This document shows, one piece after another, positions 54,704 through 64,000 of a DNA stretch of 64,000 nucleotides. This stretch comes from an uncultured Bacteroides sp. (GTDB lineage: Bacteria > Bacteroidota > Bacteroidia > Bacteroidales > Bacteroidaceae). Each line of letters opens with the position of its first letter. The first letter of the stretch is position 1. Both the position numbers and the translations under genes were made by a program. The notes below the pieces were generated by a model. The model saw only the letters and a program-made list of their open reading frames with translations. It was not told where the DNA came from and ran no database searches. The stretch lies in the NCBI GenBank assembly GCA_900555635.1, contig USLU01000012.1, positions 40,811 to 104,810 of the forward strand, read 5' to 3'.

Positions 54704-55318
54704 ATGAAAATCAAGCAAAAGGTATATCAAACGGAACAAGAACTTTGGCACGCATTTTTATCCTCCGACAAAGATGCTTTCGCATGTCTGTTTGAGGAAT
54801 ATGCCGATGCTATGTATGCCTATGGTAAGAAAATAACGCCTGACACAGAGCTTGTCAAAGATACAATCCAGGATGTTTTTATCAAGCTCTACAACAACAG
54901 ACACAATCTGAGAGAAACGGTATCTGTAAAAGGTTACCTTTTTATCGCCTTAAAACGAACTCTATTGAACCAATTCCAAAGCCATCCCACATTGTCTATA
55001 GAAGAAGGAGATCAGATTCGTTTTGAAATAGAACTTATCTCACAAAATGCTTTTGAAGAAGAAAATTCGTCTTATGACGAAGAGATGAAACAGCGACTAT
55101 CCAAAGCTTTAAAAGAGCTCTCTGCCCGCCAACGGGAAGCCATCTATCTGTATTATATACAAGAAATCCCGTTGAATGAACTTCCTACCCTATTGGATAT
55201 GAACTATCAATCAACGAGAAATCTCATTCATCGTGCCATGACTAAATTACGTCAGTGCATCCAGTCTACTTCTTCCGTAAGTATATCTCTCCTTTTACTC
55301 CAATACCTTTCAAAGTAA
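54704..55318 (+). CDS. ECF RNA polymerase sigma factor without adjacent anti-sigma gene
   Basis: From ATG 54704 (MKIKQKVYQTEQELWHAFL) 204 residues: sigma-2 (about 15-90: LFEEYADAMYAYGKKITPDT, VKDTIQDVFIKLYNNRH), sigma-4 (about 140-190: SARQREAIYLYYIQEIPLNE, NYQSTRNLIHRAMTKLRQ), and a hydrophobic tail (SVSISLLLLQYLSK). An upstream TTG codon at 54680 is rejected because it lies inside the promoter. No FecR gene follows. It converges on the GH65 gene, overlapping its 3' end by 53 bases. It likely controls PUL 3, whose SusC has an STN domain, but the needed anti-sigma gene is not in view. Confidence 0.88.
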   Translation: MKIKQKVYQTEQELWHAFLSSDKDAFACLFEEYADAMYAYGKKITPDTELVKDTIQDVFIKLYNNRHNLRETVSVKGYLFIALKRTLLNQFQSHPTLSIEEGDQIRFEIELISQNAFEEENSSYDEEMKQRLSKALKELSARQREAIYLYYIQEIPLNELPTLLDMNYQSTRNLIHRAMTKLRQCIQSTSSVSISLLLLQYLSK

Positions 55319-57299
55319 GACTTTTCCATTGCTCGGGAAGTACTCCGGTCTTTTCCTGTACAATACCTTTATCCGTAATAGCCAAACCTCCAAAACCCAT
55401 CATCACCGCCTGCAATACTCCTCCGGCCCCTGTTATAAAGTAAGGATTAGTACCGCCTTTAGTTTCGGCAATCACCCTGAAAGGCGGATTCAGATTCGGA
55501 AGATAAGCATCTTTAAAGTAATGAGCCGCTTTTTCTGCATTGCCAAGACGCGAATATAGTAATGAGAAAATGGCTTGTGTCATAGCGGGAGTGTTCTTTT
55601 CCGGCACTTTCGTTTCATAATAAACCAAGTCTTTCTCTATCTGCGAAGGATCTGTAATCAATTTTAGCGGATAAGACAGAAGATTAACATCCGCTTGCTT
55701 GATATTAGCACCTTCGTAACTGCTATGCTCACGTGTCACTCCATTGGGAAAATAGAGAATTACCAATCCTTCGCTTACTTCATTCCATGCCTGCACCACC
55801 GGTTCCCCTAATAATTTGGCAGCTTGGGCAGCCACTTTTAGGTTCAATTTTGCCACTCCGTTTGTATAGGCATTGTCGTCCACGTTCTCTGCCCATTCAT
55901 CGGCAGCTACTACATTCTTTACATGGAATGCACCGTCATTTCCTTTTTCTACTCTACTCAACCAGAATTCCGCTGTAGCCTGTAAAATAGGGAAACCTTT
56001 CTGCTTCAGCCATTCTTTGTCCTGAGTGACTTGGTAATAGTTCCAGGCAGCTAAAGCTACACACCCCGTTATGTGATGTTCGAAAGTGCCGGCAAGTGCC
56101 CATACCGGTGTTTCCTCAAAGCCACTATCCGCACTTTCCCAAGGAAACATGGCTCCACGAAAACCGTGTTCGAAAGCATTCTGCCTAGCAGCTTGCAGAT
56201 GGTTGAAGCGATATTCAATCATAGACTTGGCTAATTGCGGTTTCAACATTAACAAAGCAGGAAAAATCCAAGTATCAGCATCCCAGAAGATATGTCCATT
56301 ATATCCTAAACCGGAAAGTCCCATCGGCGAAATGGAGAGCTCCGAGCCTTCACGTACAAAAGAATAAAGATGATAAATCATACTGTGAATATCTTGCTGT
56401 GCCTGAGCATCTCCTTCTACTAGGATATCACTCTGCCACAGCTCGTTCCACTGCGACAAATGACGTGCAACAAGCCGTTCATAACCTTCAAGATGGGCAA
56501 ATACCGTAAGCCGTTCCACCTCATTCATAGGATCGGGATGATGAGCGGAAGTTAATGTGGAACCAACAATGCAGAAACGATATTTCTCTCCTTTCTGCAA
56601 CTTCCGGGAGAAACGCATCTGATGGCTATTGTTGTTCGGCGTGTTATGAATGACACGAGGTTCTTCTCCCGCATTCTCAGGAAAAAGAAAAGCGGAAGAT
56701 GCACAAACGGTCAGACGCCCTGTAGGGCTATTGGCTTGTGTGGTTAGCAGTTTTATGGCAGCATGCTTGCGGTTGATTTCATTATAAAACATCTGCCCGT
56801 CACGAAAAGCATCGGGTATCTCCTGTATATTCACGGCAGAAAGCGTCAGATCAGTCTTTGGTTCCACCTCTATCACCAATAGCGCACAATAAGGCAATTG
56901 CCTCAATGCCAAATAAGAGTAAGTAACATCCGCTTTCTCACCGAAAGAGAAATGAGAGGTGTGCATGGCTTGCTTCATATCGAGTGTTTGCGTAAAGCCG
57001 GAGATGTTATCACGGTTGATACTTTTTCCATCTATAGAAACCGAAGTATTCAGCATATTGAACCCATTCAGGAAATTACTGACCCGCCCACGACCATATT
57101 TGTCGTAACTTCCTGCCAGAACCACATTGTCTGTGCGGAAGGGATACGCCGACGACACAATGCCCAGCATGCCATTGCCTACAGTCACTCCGTAATAATT
57201 ATCCGGATTAATGTCGGTAGCAACAATTTTCCAAGGATCTTGTCCCCGTAAAAAAACCGACAAGAATAGAAAGAATAGTATAATAGTTGTTCTCATCAT
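55266..57299 (-). CDS. Exported glycoside hydrolase family 65 enzyme (PUL 3)
   Basis: 677 residues with a signal peptide to about residue 19. GH65 hallmarks are visible: FWDADTWIFPALLM, FPWESADSG, and the catalytic acid region AADEWAENVDDNAYTNG with Glu468, followed by a C-terminal beta region. The family includes phosphorylases and hydrolases of alpha-linked glucosides (maltose, trehalose, kojibiose and nigerose). A periplasmic location argues for hydrolysis over phosphorolysis; which disaccharide is cut is not clear. It starts 2 bases after the GH13 stop codon, and its 3' end overlaps the convergent sigma gene by 53 bases. Confidence 0.88.
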   Translation of the reverse strand: MMRTTIILFFLFLSVFLRGQDPWKIVATDINPDNYYGVTVGNGMLGIVSSAYPFRTDNVVLAGSYDKYGRGRVSNFLNGFNMLNTSVSIDGKSINRDNISGFTQTLDMKQAMHTSHFSFGEKADVTYSYLALRQLPYCALLVIEVEPKTDLTLSAVNIQEIPDAFRDGQMFYNEINRKHAAIKLLTTQANSPTGRLTVCASSAFLFPENAGEEPRVIHNTPNNNSHQMRFSRKLQKGEKYRFCIVGSTLTSAHHPDPMNEVERLTVFAHLEGYERLVARHLSQWNELWQSDILVEGDAQAQQDIHSMIYHLYSFVREGSELSISPMGLSGLGYNGHIFWDADTWIFPALLMLKPQLAKSMIEYRFNHLQAARQNAFEHGFRGAMFPWESADSGFEETPVWALAGTFEHHITGCVALAAWNYYQVTQDKEWLKQKGFPILQATAEFWLSRVEKGNDGAFHVKNVVAADEWAENVDDNAYTNGVAKLNLKVAAQAAKLLGEPVVQAWNEVSEGLVILYFPNGVTREHSSYEGANIKQADVNLLSYPLKLITDPSQIEKDLVYYETKVPEKNTPAMTQAIFSLLYSRLGNAEKAAHYFKDAYLPNLNPPFRVIAETKGGTNPYFITGAGGVLQAVMMGFGGLAITDKGIVQEKTGVLPEQWKSLTLKGIGVKGEIYLRKK

Positions 57300-57301
57300 A
57301 A

Positions 57302-58984
57302 TTAGTCTATTTGATAAATACCTATTGAGAATTTCGGTGCATCCAAATAAAGATGACCCTTACGTGCTTTTATGCTCTGCGCTTTACCCTCGCACAGAAT
57401 AGGAGTAATTGTCTTAAAACCGGAACTGCATTCTCTGACTGTTCTTACTTCCCGCCCCGACGGATTGATACATATCAGGATTCGCTGCCCGTCCTTCCTA
57501 CGTTCATATACCATCGGATAGGCATTTTTCCCTTTCTGGAAGAATTCGATTTCACCACGGCAAGCCAAAGCTGGGTATTCTTGTCTCAGTTTCAGCAAAC
57601 GCCGCACAAAGTGTAGTTGTGAAGTAGAGTCTTGCTCTTGAGCAACTACATTCGGACGGTCGTCCAACGAGTCCAACGGCAGATAAAACTTATCGGGAGA
57701 GGCTGTTGAGAATCCTGCCCCTGACGTAGCATCCCACTGCATAGGAGTACGGGAGCCAGCCCGGTTCCCAGCACTCAGCAAACTTCCTTCTTTATTAGGA
57801 AGACCGTCAATGAAACGCATTCCTATCTCATCGCCATAATAGATACAAGGTACCCCGGGTTGAGTAAGAAAGAAAGCAAGGGCTGTGCGTACTTGCTCTT
57901 CCGTATCACGTCGTCCGCAACGAATACGCTGGAAATCATGGTTTCCGGTCGGGATGCACAAATGTCCTTGGTTACCTGCCACTTCCAAGCATTCGTACAG
58001 ATTGCGGATATACACATCAGGATTTCCTTTTCCCTGAATGTCGAAGTAACAAGTATCTCTGCGATACGTACCTACTTCATTGAACATCAAATCCCGATAT
58101 CCTGTCTTCCCGAAATGAATGATAAAATCCATCATGAATCCCACTTTCAGAGCTTTCTGCGGATTGCTCCACTCTGCCAGTAATATGCCATCGGGATATA
58201 ACTCTTGAAAATGGGTACGGATACCCTGCCACAAAGCAGTAGTTCCGTGTAGGTTCGGATCATTTTTCACCAACGAACCTGCCATATCCACTCGGAAACC
58301 GTCACATCCCATCTGCATCCAATAGTCCATGATATGCATCAGTTCCAGACGAGTAGCAGTGGGACCAGGAGCTGTTACCGGTTGTTCCCAAGGATGATTC
58401 GGGTCCGGTTCACCATATCCATAGTTCAAGGCAGGCTGACAATCAAAGTAGTTCTTACGATAGGTTCCGTTGCGTTCAAAGTTTCCTTTTATAAATCTAT
58501 CGGGACATATAGTAGAATCATTCGTCCAGATATAGCGGTCGGTATAAGCATTCTGTTCGCGCTTACAGGAGTATTTGAACCAAAGAGACTGATCGGACGA
58601 ATGTCCTGCAACCAAGTCGAGCACTACCCTCATGCCACGAGAATGGGCCTCATCAAAAAGTCGGCGCAAGTCGTCGTTGGTACCATAGCGGGAAGCCACA
58701 CGATAGAAATCTATCACATCATATCCGGCATCCATAAATGCCGAATGGAAGCATGGATTCAACCAGATAGTATTACATCCTAACGAATGTATATAGTCCA
58801 AGCGGCTTATGATGCCTTGTATATCACCAATGCCATCTCCATCCGTATCTTGATAACTCTGAGGATAGATTTGATAGAATACTGCATCTTCAATCCAACC
58901 AGGCAATCGGAACTCTTCTTTCTGGGCTTGTAGTAAACAGATAAACAGCAGGTTGGCTAAACAATAAATACATAATCTTTTCAT
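57302..58984 (-). CDS. Exported GH13 alpha-glucosidase/alpha-amylase-family enzyme (PUL 3)
   Basis: From ATG 58984 (MKRLCIYCLANLLFICLLQ) 560 residues with a signal peptide. The four GH13 conserved regions are seen: VVLDLVAGHSSD, GFRVDMAG with the nucleophile Asp233, LLAEWSNP with the acid Glu271, and PTGNHDF with Asp350. The N-terminal YQIYPQSYQDTDGDGIGD is typical of oligo-alpha-glucosidase-type GH13 members. It precedes GH65 by 2 bases, so the two are translationally coupled. A hairpin lies between it and susD. Confidence 0.9.
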   Translation of the reverse strand: MKRLCIYCLANLLFICLLQAQKEEFRLPGWIEDAVFYQIYPQSYQDTDGDGIGDIQGIISRLDYIHSLGCNTIWLNPCFHSAFMDAGYDVIDFYRVASRYGTNDDLRRLFDEAHSRGMRVVLDLVAGHSSDQSLWFKYSCKREQNAYTDRYIWTNDSTICPDRFIKGNFERNGTYRKNYFDCQPALNYGYGEPDPNHPWEQPVTAPGPTATRLELMHIMDYWMQMGCDGFRVDMAGSLVKNDPNLHGTTALWQGIRTHFQELYPDGILLAEWSNPQKALKVGFMMDFIIHFGKTGYRDLMFNEVGTYRRDTCYFDIQGKGNPDVYIRNLYECLEVAGNQGHLCIPTGNHDFQRIRCGRRDTEEQVRTALAFFLTQPGVPCIYYGDEIGMRFIDGLPNKEGSLLSAGNRAGSRTPMQWDATSGAGFSTASPDKFYLPLDSLDDRPNVVAQEQDSTSQLHFVRRLLKLRQEYPALACRGEIEFFQKGKNAYPMVYERRKDGQRILICINPSGREVRTVRECSSGFKTITPILCEGKAQSIKARKGHLYLDAPKFSIGIYQID

Positions 58985-59006
58985 AAAACAACTGATATTT
59001 AAAAAC

Positions 59007-59039
59007 AAAGGCTCTGTCTTTTCTACGGACAGAGCCTTT
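59007..59039 (-). terminator. Hairpin between susD and the GH13 gene (PUL 3)
   Basis: AAAGGCTCTGTC pairs with GACAGAGCCTTT (perfect 12 bp, loop about 9 bases). On the minus strand it follows the susD stop and precedes GH13, with T-rich bases after it. It may be a partial terminator that lowers glycosidase expression relative to SusC/SusD. Confidence 0.7.
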
Positions 59040-59065
59040 ATGTTACTCCGTAGTCTTACGGATAA

Positions 59066-60631
59066 TTATTCATACTTATCACTATTCTGCGTCAGTTCCG
59101 GATTGGCTTCCATAGCACTCAATGGAATAGGCAATAAAATCTTATACGTTTCGGAAGCCGGCTTTTCGTAACGTGCCCGACAATACGTATTGAAACGTAC
59201 CATGTCGTTACGACGTGACGGACCGTCCCAATAGAACTCATAACCACGTTCGTTGTAGATTTTCTCCAATGTCAATTCGTCCAATGTATAAGCACGAACA
59301 CCGCGTTTCTCGCGTACGGCATTTATATCCGGCAAAGCTCCTTTGGCATCGTTATTACGCATCTTGGCCTCAGCACGCATCAGGTAAACATCGGCAAGAC
59401 GGTAATATTGGAAATCATTCTCGCTCTTGTTCCCATAGGTTGAATTCGGATCCGGTGCATACTTCACTACACGAGCTCCTTGTGCTTCCGATGAATTTTG
59501 TACGCTAAACTCAGGCGTATATATCAAGTCGGCACCGGTACGGTCCTTCAGTTTCTCACCATTCAGATTATATTGTTGTCCTACCAAGATACCTAGATTA
59601 AATCCTATCTTGCTTTTCAGTCTGTTATCCTGATAACGCGGATCTGTTGTGTCCCAAGTATTCAGGAAGTCGGGAGTCGTGCAACATCCGTTCCACATCC
59701 CCTTGAAAGTGCCGAAAGTCTGATTGTAATGCAAAGTAATATTCAACCAGTCGATACCGTTCAAACCGGCTGTCATATTATAGATAATGGGGAGAATGGT
59801 TTCTGTTTCATTGGAATAACTCTCATTGAAAGCCAGATAGAGTTTCCAAAAGTCATCGGCCAGCTTATACTTTCCGGAACCTATAATATCGTCGCACAAA
59901 GTAATGACTTCTTGCCACTTTCCCGTTCCATCTGTAAAAGCAGGAGCTGTTCCCGTATATACCTGATTATTCAGATAGAGCTTTGCTAACAACATCTGAG
60001 CCGCAGCACGGGTAATGCGCCCATAAGGTACGTCTCCCTTTTCCTTCAGCAAAGGAATGATTTCCTTCAATTCACTTTCAATGCGTGCAATGGCTTGAGG
60101 ACGTTCCAAGATGGTGGGTGCTTTAGAGTAATCAATTTCCGTATATTCACGCATGGGGAATTTACCAAAACAATCCATCAAATGATACATACAGAGTGCA
60201 CGGATGAAACGTGCCTCGTTCATATAGCCCTTCACTTCCTCGGTCTGCTGTAGCTTACTTAAGTATTGCAAAGCGGTATTGCATTTGGTAATACCTATCA
60301 TAAAACTGTTCCAGGCATTCTTTATATATGTGTTCTTGCTGTCATATTCATGAGTAAACAGCGTACGGTAATTAGCATTGTTCCAGTCCGTACCGCGAGT
60401 AGGGAACAGCATTTCATCTGTTACACTTTCCAACACCAGCCATACACCGCTACGACTTTGCAAATCGCGTAAGTAAGCGTAAGCCGGAGCTATAAGCATA
60501 GGGGCATTCTTAGGATCGGAGACGATATCCGAACTATCTTTCTCATTCAGAATTTCTTCTTTGAGGTCTGTGCACCCTGCCATCATGAGAGTAGCAAGTA
60601 AAGCACACATTATAACTGATATTTTTTTCAT
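59066..60631 (-). CDS. SusD-family surface glycan-binding lipoprotein (PUL 3)
   Basis: From ATG 60631 (MKKISVIMCALLATLMMAGC) 521 residues, a lipoprotein with Cys20. SusD-type elements include YTEIDYSKAPTILERPQAI near residue 165, RITRAAAQMLLAKLYLNNQV, and the C-terminal YRLADVYLMRAEAKMRNNDA and YEFYWDGPSRRNDMVRF. Its start lies 19 bases after the SusC stop. Confidence 0.92.
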   Translation of the reverse strand: MKKISVIMCALLATLMMAGCTDLKEEILNEKDSSDIVSDPKNAPMLIAPAYAYLRDLQSRSGVWLVLESVTDEMLFPTRGTDWNNANYRTLFTHEYDSKNTYIKNAWNSFMIGITKCNTALQYLSKLQQTEEVKGYMNEARFIRALCMYHLMDCFGKFPMREYTEIDYSKAPTILERPQAIARIESELKEIIPLLKEKGDVPYGRITRAAAQMLLAKLYLNNQVYTGTAPAFTDGTGKWQEVITLCDDIIGSGKYKLADDFWKLYLAFNESYSNETETILPIIYNMTAGLNGIDWLNITLHYNQTFGTFKGMWNGCCTTPDFLNTWDTTDPRYQDNRLKSKIGFNLGILVGQQYNLNGEKLKDRTGADLIYTPEFSVQNSSEAQGARVVKYAPDPNSTYGNKSENDFQYYRLADVYLMRAEAKMRNNDAKGALPDINAVREKRGVRAYTLDELTLEKIYNERGYEFYWDGPSRRNDMVRFNTYCRARYEKPASETYKILLPIPLSAMEANPELTQNSDKYE

Positions 60632-60650
60632 TGTAATAGTCAATTAAAGG

Positions 60651-63600
60651 TTAAAAATCAATGGCTACACCGAAACTGAAACTACGAGCCATAGGATAAC
60701 TGGTCCAACCTATACCGAGTGAAGGAACCCCTTCGATACTACGTCCGGCATTTACTTCAGGGTCGAAACCGCTATATCCGGTCAGGACAAATAAATTGTT
60801 TCCGGTCAGTGTCAAACGGATATTACTTGCCCACTTATTGGCTTTCAAAGGAAGATTATACCCCAACGTGGCACTACTCAAACGAAGGTATGAACCATCT
60901 TCGATGTAACGGCTCGAGTAATCGAGTACATTATCGAATGCTTCGGGCGACTTGGTAGCATTGACGGTTGTATTGAATCCTTTGGAGAACAAGCTTAGGT
61001 TGTCCATCACATTGGCAAGATTGTTATAGATATCATTACCTACCACTCCATTGAAGAACAAACTCAAATCAAAGTTCTTATAAGAAAGGTTTGTATTGAA
61101 GTTGATAGAGAAATCCGGTTGAGCATTGCCTATACATTTCTCCACTTTCTTTCCATTCTCATCCATTTCGTACTTGCTTTTGCCATTTTCGTCGAAGCCA
61201 AGGAAGTTATACCCCCAGAAAGTACCGATAGGATATCCGCTCTTGATAACTTGCGAAGTAAAGCCATCGATACCCGGGCCACTCGGTTTACCGGTAGGCA
61301 GATATGACATAGGCAGGTCTTTCACTTCATTCTTTATCTTTGAGAAGTTAGCACCTATGCTCCAATGCCAGTCTTTCTTATCAATCAAAATGCCATTTAA
61401 TCCTATTTCCCATCCTCTATTAAGAATCTTCATGTCAGGAACATTGCTCCAAACCCTGGTGGTTGGTGCCGGAGAAATAGAATAAACTTCCAACAAAACA
61501 TCACGTGTTGTCTTCGAGAAATAATCAATCGTACCGCTCAGGCGATTATTAAAGATAGAGAAATCAACACCTAGATTCAATTGTTCCGAACGTTCCCACT
61601 TCAAATCGGGGTTTGGGGTACGCTTCAAGGTAACACCGGGTACAACCAACGTTCCTCCGTCCAGAATAGCACCTTCACTGTTGCCGGTTCCTAACAGGAT
61701 TCTTGAAATCTTATTCGGTATCTCCTGATTACCGGTGACACCCCAGCTGAAACGTAACTTCAGGTTATCAAAGAAATTCAGCTTCTTAATGAACCCTTCT
61801 TCGCTCATGCGCCATGCCAATGCAGCCGAGGGGAAAAAGCCGTACTTATTGTTATCACCGAATTTGGTAGAGCCGTCGGTACGGAAATTGACCGTAAGCA
61901 GATACCTGTCCATCAAATTATAGTTGATACGTCCAAAGAACGACTGAAGTTCATTGACCGTGATGTTGGAGTTACCTTCAATCTGCTTGTTCTTACCAAA
62001 TGCAAGGTCGTAAATATAATCAATGCCATCTATATCAAAACCATTTTCGGAGAAACCATAACGATAGTTACGGAACTTCTGGTAAGAGTGTCCCGCCAAC
62101 AGATTAAAACGATGGTTGGTACCGATATTAAAGTTGTAAGTCAGGTAGTTCTCTATCAAGAAACTCTTGCCTTCTACATTATTGATATCTACCGTACCCT
62201 TATCAGTCAGATAAATCAATTCGGCATCCTGAGTAACCTTGCGGGATGCCTTCATTTCATCGAATGCCACATTCATCTTGTACTTCAGGTCTTTCCAGAT
62301 ATCCAAAGTTCCGGTAATGTTGGCAAGTATGCGGTCAGTTTCCGTTTTATCATTCGTAAGGTTAATCATAGCCACCGGATTGCGTACATCCTTGCTCTTC
62401 TGAAAATAAATTCCGTCTTCGTTGTAAACAGGATAAGTAGGGTTGACCTTTAGTGCAGACAACAAGACGTCGCCCTCGAAACCACCCGATTCGCCCAACG
62501 GCACACGCTGGTCATTAGTGCGGGTAGCGGTGATGCTGGCCTCGATGTTAAGGCGGTTGTTCAACGTCTTCTGATTCACATAGAAGCGTCCGTTATATTT
62601 TTTCATACCCGTACGGTTTACGATACCTTCCTGATCCTGAAATCCGAGAGATACACGGTAGCTTCCATTCTTCATGCCTCCGCTAATAGAAAGATTATGA
62701 TTCTGCGAGAAAGCTGTACGGAAAATTTCGTCCTGCCAATTGGTGTCAGCACCTTTATCTTCAATCTCTATTCCTTTTTCGGATGCAAACGAACGGTATT
62801 GCGACGCATTCAGCATGGGATACTGCTTTGGCAGGGAAGAAACACTTCCATAAGCAGAGTAAGCAACTTGGGTTTTACCTTCGGTTCCTTTTTTCGTAGT
62901 AACCATAATAACACCATTGGCTCCACGCGCTCCATAAATGGCGGTAGCCGAAGCATCCTTCAAAACGTCAATAGACTCAATATCATCCGGATTCAAGAAG
63001 TTCAGAGGATTCTTCGTGGCATTACTGCCTACACCGGCTATACTTGCACCCGAAGGTTGCTGGGCATCCGAAGTATCCAAAGGTACACCATCTACCACAT
63101 ACAAAGGGTCTTGTCCCGAACGGATAGAGTTTGAACCACGTACACGAATGGTTACACCTCCACCGGGCTCACCACCGTTATTGGTAATGTTTACACCGGA
63201 TACACGACCTTGTATAAGCTGCGAAGGCGAAGTCACCAACCCTTTATTGAAGTCTTTCGATTTTACGGCAGCTACCGAACCGGTAAGGTCACTTTTCTTC
63301 ATGGTACCGTAACCCACTACTACAACCTCATTCAGTAGTTCCGTATCACTTGCCATCAAGATGTTCATATCCTGAGCCGCTTTCTGTTCCATACGCTTGT
63401 AGCCGATGTATGAAAAGACAAGTGCTTGTCCGCTATTAGCCTTTACTGAAAACTTACCATCCATATCCGTGATGGCACCTGTAGTGGTTCCTTTCACCTG
63501 TACACTTACACCGATAAGAGGTTCTCCATTCTCGTCTTTCACCAATCCGGTTGCAGTGATCTGTTGTTGTGACTTCTGCTTATCATCGTTTTTAGTAAAG

Positions 63601-63923
63601 ATGAGAATCTGACGGGCAGATATCTCGTATGCCAACGGAGTTCCCTTCAATAAAATGCCCATCACTTCATTGATAGAAGACGAGGTAAGATTCATGGTCA
63701 CTTTCTTATTCAGATTGACCGTCTCACTGTTATATACAAAGATGAATTTACTTTGATTTTCGATGAGAGCCAGTACTTCCTTTATGGATTTATTATCCAC
63801 TTTAATAGTGATTTCGCCCTGATCGGTAACTGTAATCCCGGTATTTTCTGTTGCATGGAGCACTTGTGAATATGCTCCGATAAAAAATAAAATATAACTT
63901 GCCAGTATAAGTTTATTCCGCAA
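60651..63923 (-). CDS. SusC-family transporter with STN signalling domain (PUL 3)
   Basis: 1090 residues: signal peptide (to about residue 25), an STN domain (about 30-110, ending RQILIFTK), carboxypeptidase-like domain (NGEPLIGVSVQVKGTTTGA), the SusC box VVVVGYGTMKKSD, plug (TAIYGARGANGVIM) and a barrel ending in FGVAIDF. It is the first gene of PUL 3 within the window; bases 63924-64000 upstream of it show no recognisable promoter or gene. Confidence 0.92.
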   Translation of the reverse strand: MRNKLILASYILFFIGAYSQVLHATENTGITVTDQGEITIKVDNKSIKEVLALIENQSKFIFVYNSETVNLNKKVTMNLTSSSINEVMGILLKGTPLAYEISARQILIFTKNDDKQKSQQQITATGLVKDENGEPLIGVSVQVKGTTTGAITDMDGKFSVKANSGQALVFSYIGYKRMEQKAAQDMNILMASDTELLNEVVVVGYGTMKKSDLTGSVAAVKSKDFNKGLVTSPSQLIQGRVSGVNITNNGGEPGGGVTIRVRGSNSIRSGQDPLYVVDGVPLDTSDAQQPSGASIAGVGSNATKNPLNFLNPDDIESIDVLKDASATAIYGARGANGVIMVTTKKGTEGKTQVAYSAYGSVSSLPKQYPMLNASQYRSFASEKGIEIEDKGADTNWQDEIFRTAFSQNHNLSISGGMKNGSYRVSLGFQDQEGIVNRTGMKKYNGRFYVNQKTLNNRLNIEASITATRTNDQRVPLGESGGFEGDVLLSALKVNPTYPVYNEDGIYFQKSKDVRNPVAMINLTNDKTETDRILANITGTLDIWKDLKYKMNVAFDEMKASRKVTQDAELIYLTDKGTVDINNVEGKSFLIENYLTYNFNIGTNHRFNLLAGHSYQKFRNYRYGFSENGFDIDGIDYIYDLAFGKNKQIEGNSNITVNELQSFFGRINYNLMDRYLLTVNFRTDGSTKFGDNNKYGFFPSAALAWRMSEEGFIKKLNFFDNLKLRFSWGVTGNQEIPNKISRILLGTGNSEGAILDGGTLVVPGVTLKRTPNPDLKWERSEQLNLGVDFSIFNNRLSGTIDYFSKTTRDVLLEVYSISPAPTTRVWSNVPDMKILNRGWEIGLNGILIDKKDWHWSIGANFSKIKNEVKDLPMSYLPTGKPSGPGIDGFTSQVIKSGYPIGTFWGYNFLGFDENGKSKYEMDENGKKVEKCIGNAQPDFSINFNTNLSYKNFDLSLFFNGVVGNDIYNNLANVMDNLSLFSKGFNTTVNATKSPEAFDNVLDYSSRYIEDGSYLRLSSATLGYNLPLKANKWASNIRLTLTGNNLFVLTGYSGFDPEVNAGRSIEGVPSLGIGWTSYPMARSFSFGVAIDF

Positions 63924-64000
63924 AAAATGTGTATAATTGCGGCGGGAAGTTACGAAAAGAGTGTAATTTATTGGAAATGAGCGTAGGTTAATTGCTCTTG

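Noticed and set aside
1..64000. CRISPR arrays, prophage, integrase or conjugation genes.
   Set aside because: No regularly spaced identical repeats, phage structural genes, integrases or transfer genes were seen. The repeated words at 10.2 and 27.2 kb are too few and too irregular for CRISPR.

Overview
The window looks like chromosome from a gut Bacteroides (or a very close relative). The grounds are three SusC/SusD polysaccharide-utilisation loci (PULs), ECF sigma/FecR pairs, SusC proteins with STN domains, RNase Y, and many promoters of the Bacteroides type (TAnnTTTG, sometimes with TTG 18-20 bases upstream). Species is not assigned.

Bases 1-13,700 are mostly housekeeping. They hold a KamA-like radical SAM protein, a uracil-DNA-glycosylase-like protein, tRNA-Trp, a cupin/carboxymuconolactone decarboxylase gene broken by an in-frame TAG, queE/queD, a NAGPA-type phosphodiester glycosidase, a pyridoxamine kinase, a DUF454 protein, a five-gene membrane/winged-helix/nucleosidase operon, a ZapB-like/ZapA/RNase Y cluster and cutC. 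Bases 13,800-20,000 carry a minus-strand set: membrane LytTR regulator, TonB-dependent receptor, DUF2141 protein and a large transglutaminase lipoprotein.

Bases 20,100-29,400 are mixed: a small basic protein, an Fpg/Nei-like glycosylase, a zinc-ribbon/AraC/GyrI regulator, a 1.7-kb scar containing pieces of at least four genes, yccF, a frameshifted dinB, a MATE exporter, a MITE-like element and two L,D-transpeptidases.

Bases 29,470-64,000 are dominated by glycan foraging. PUL 1 has an AraC regulator, GH29, SusC, a SusD broken by an in-frame TGA, a mutarotase and GH31. A metal-exporting P-type ATPase/Fur operon and a serine hydrolase separate it from PUL 2 (ECF sigma, FecR, STN-SusC, SusD, GH3). 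PUL 3 has STN-SusC, SusD, a hairpin, GH13 and GH65, with an ECF sigma gene converging on it, and looks aimed at alpha-glucosides. In each PUL, SusC/SusD would import oligosaccharides and the periplasmic hydrolases would trim them; PUL 1 is probably controlled by its AraC protein and PULs 2 and 3 by trans-envelope ECF signalling.

The most unusual signals are three separate gene disruptions in otherwise intact, conserved genes (TAG, TGA, and a 1-base loss in a G run); several intergenic elements built from one short word repeated in both orientations, including a perfect 40-bp inverted repeat; the gene scar at 22.4-24.1 kb; and genes whose promoter -7 box sits 4-5 bases before the start codon, suggesting leaderless mRNAs.
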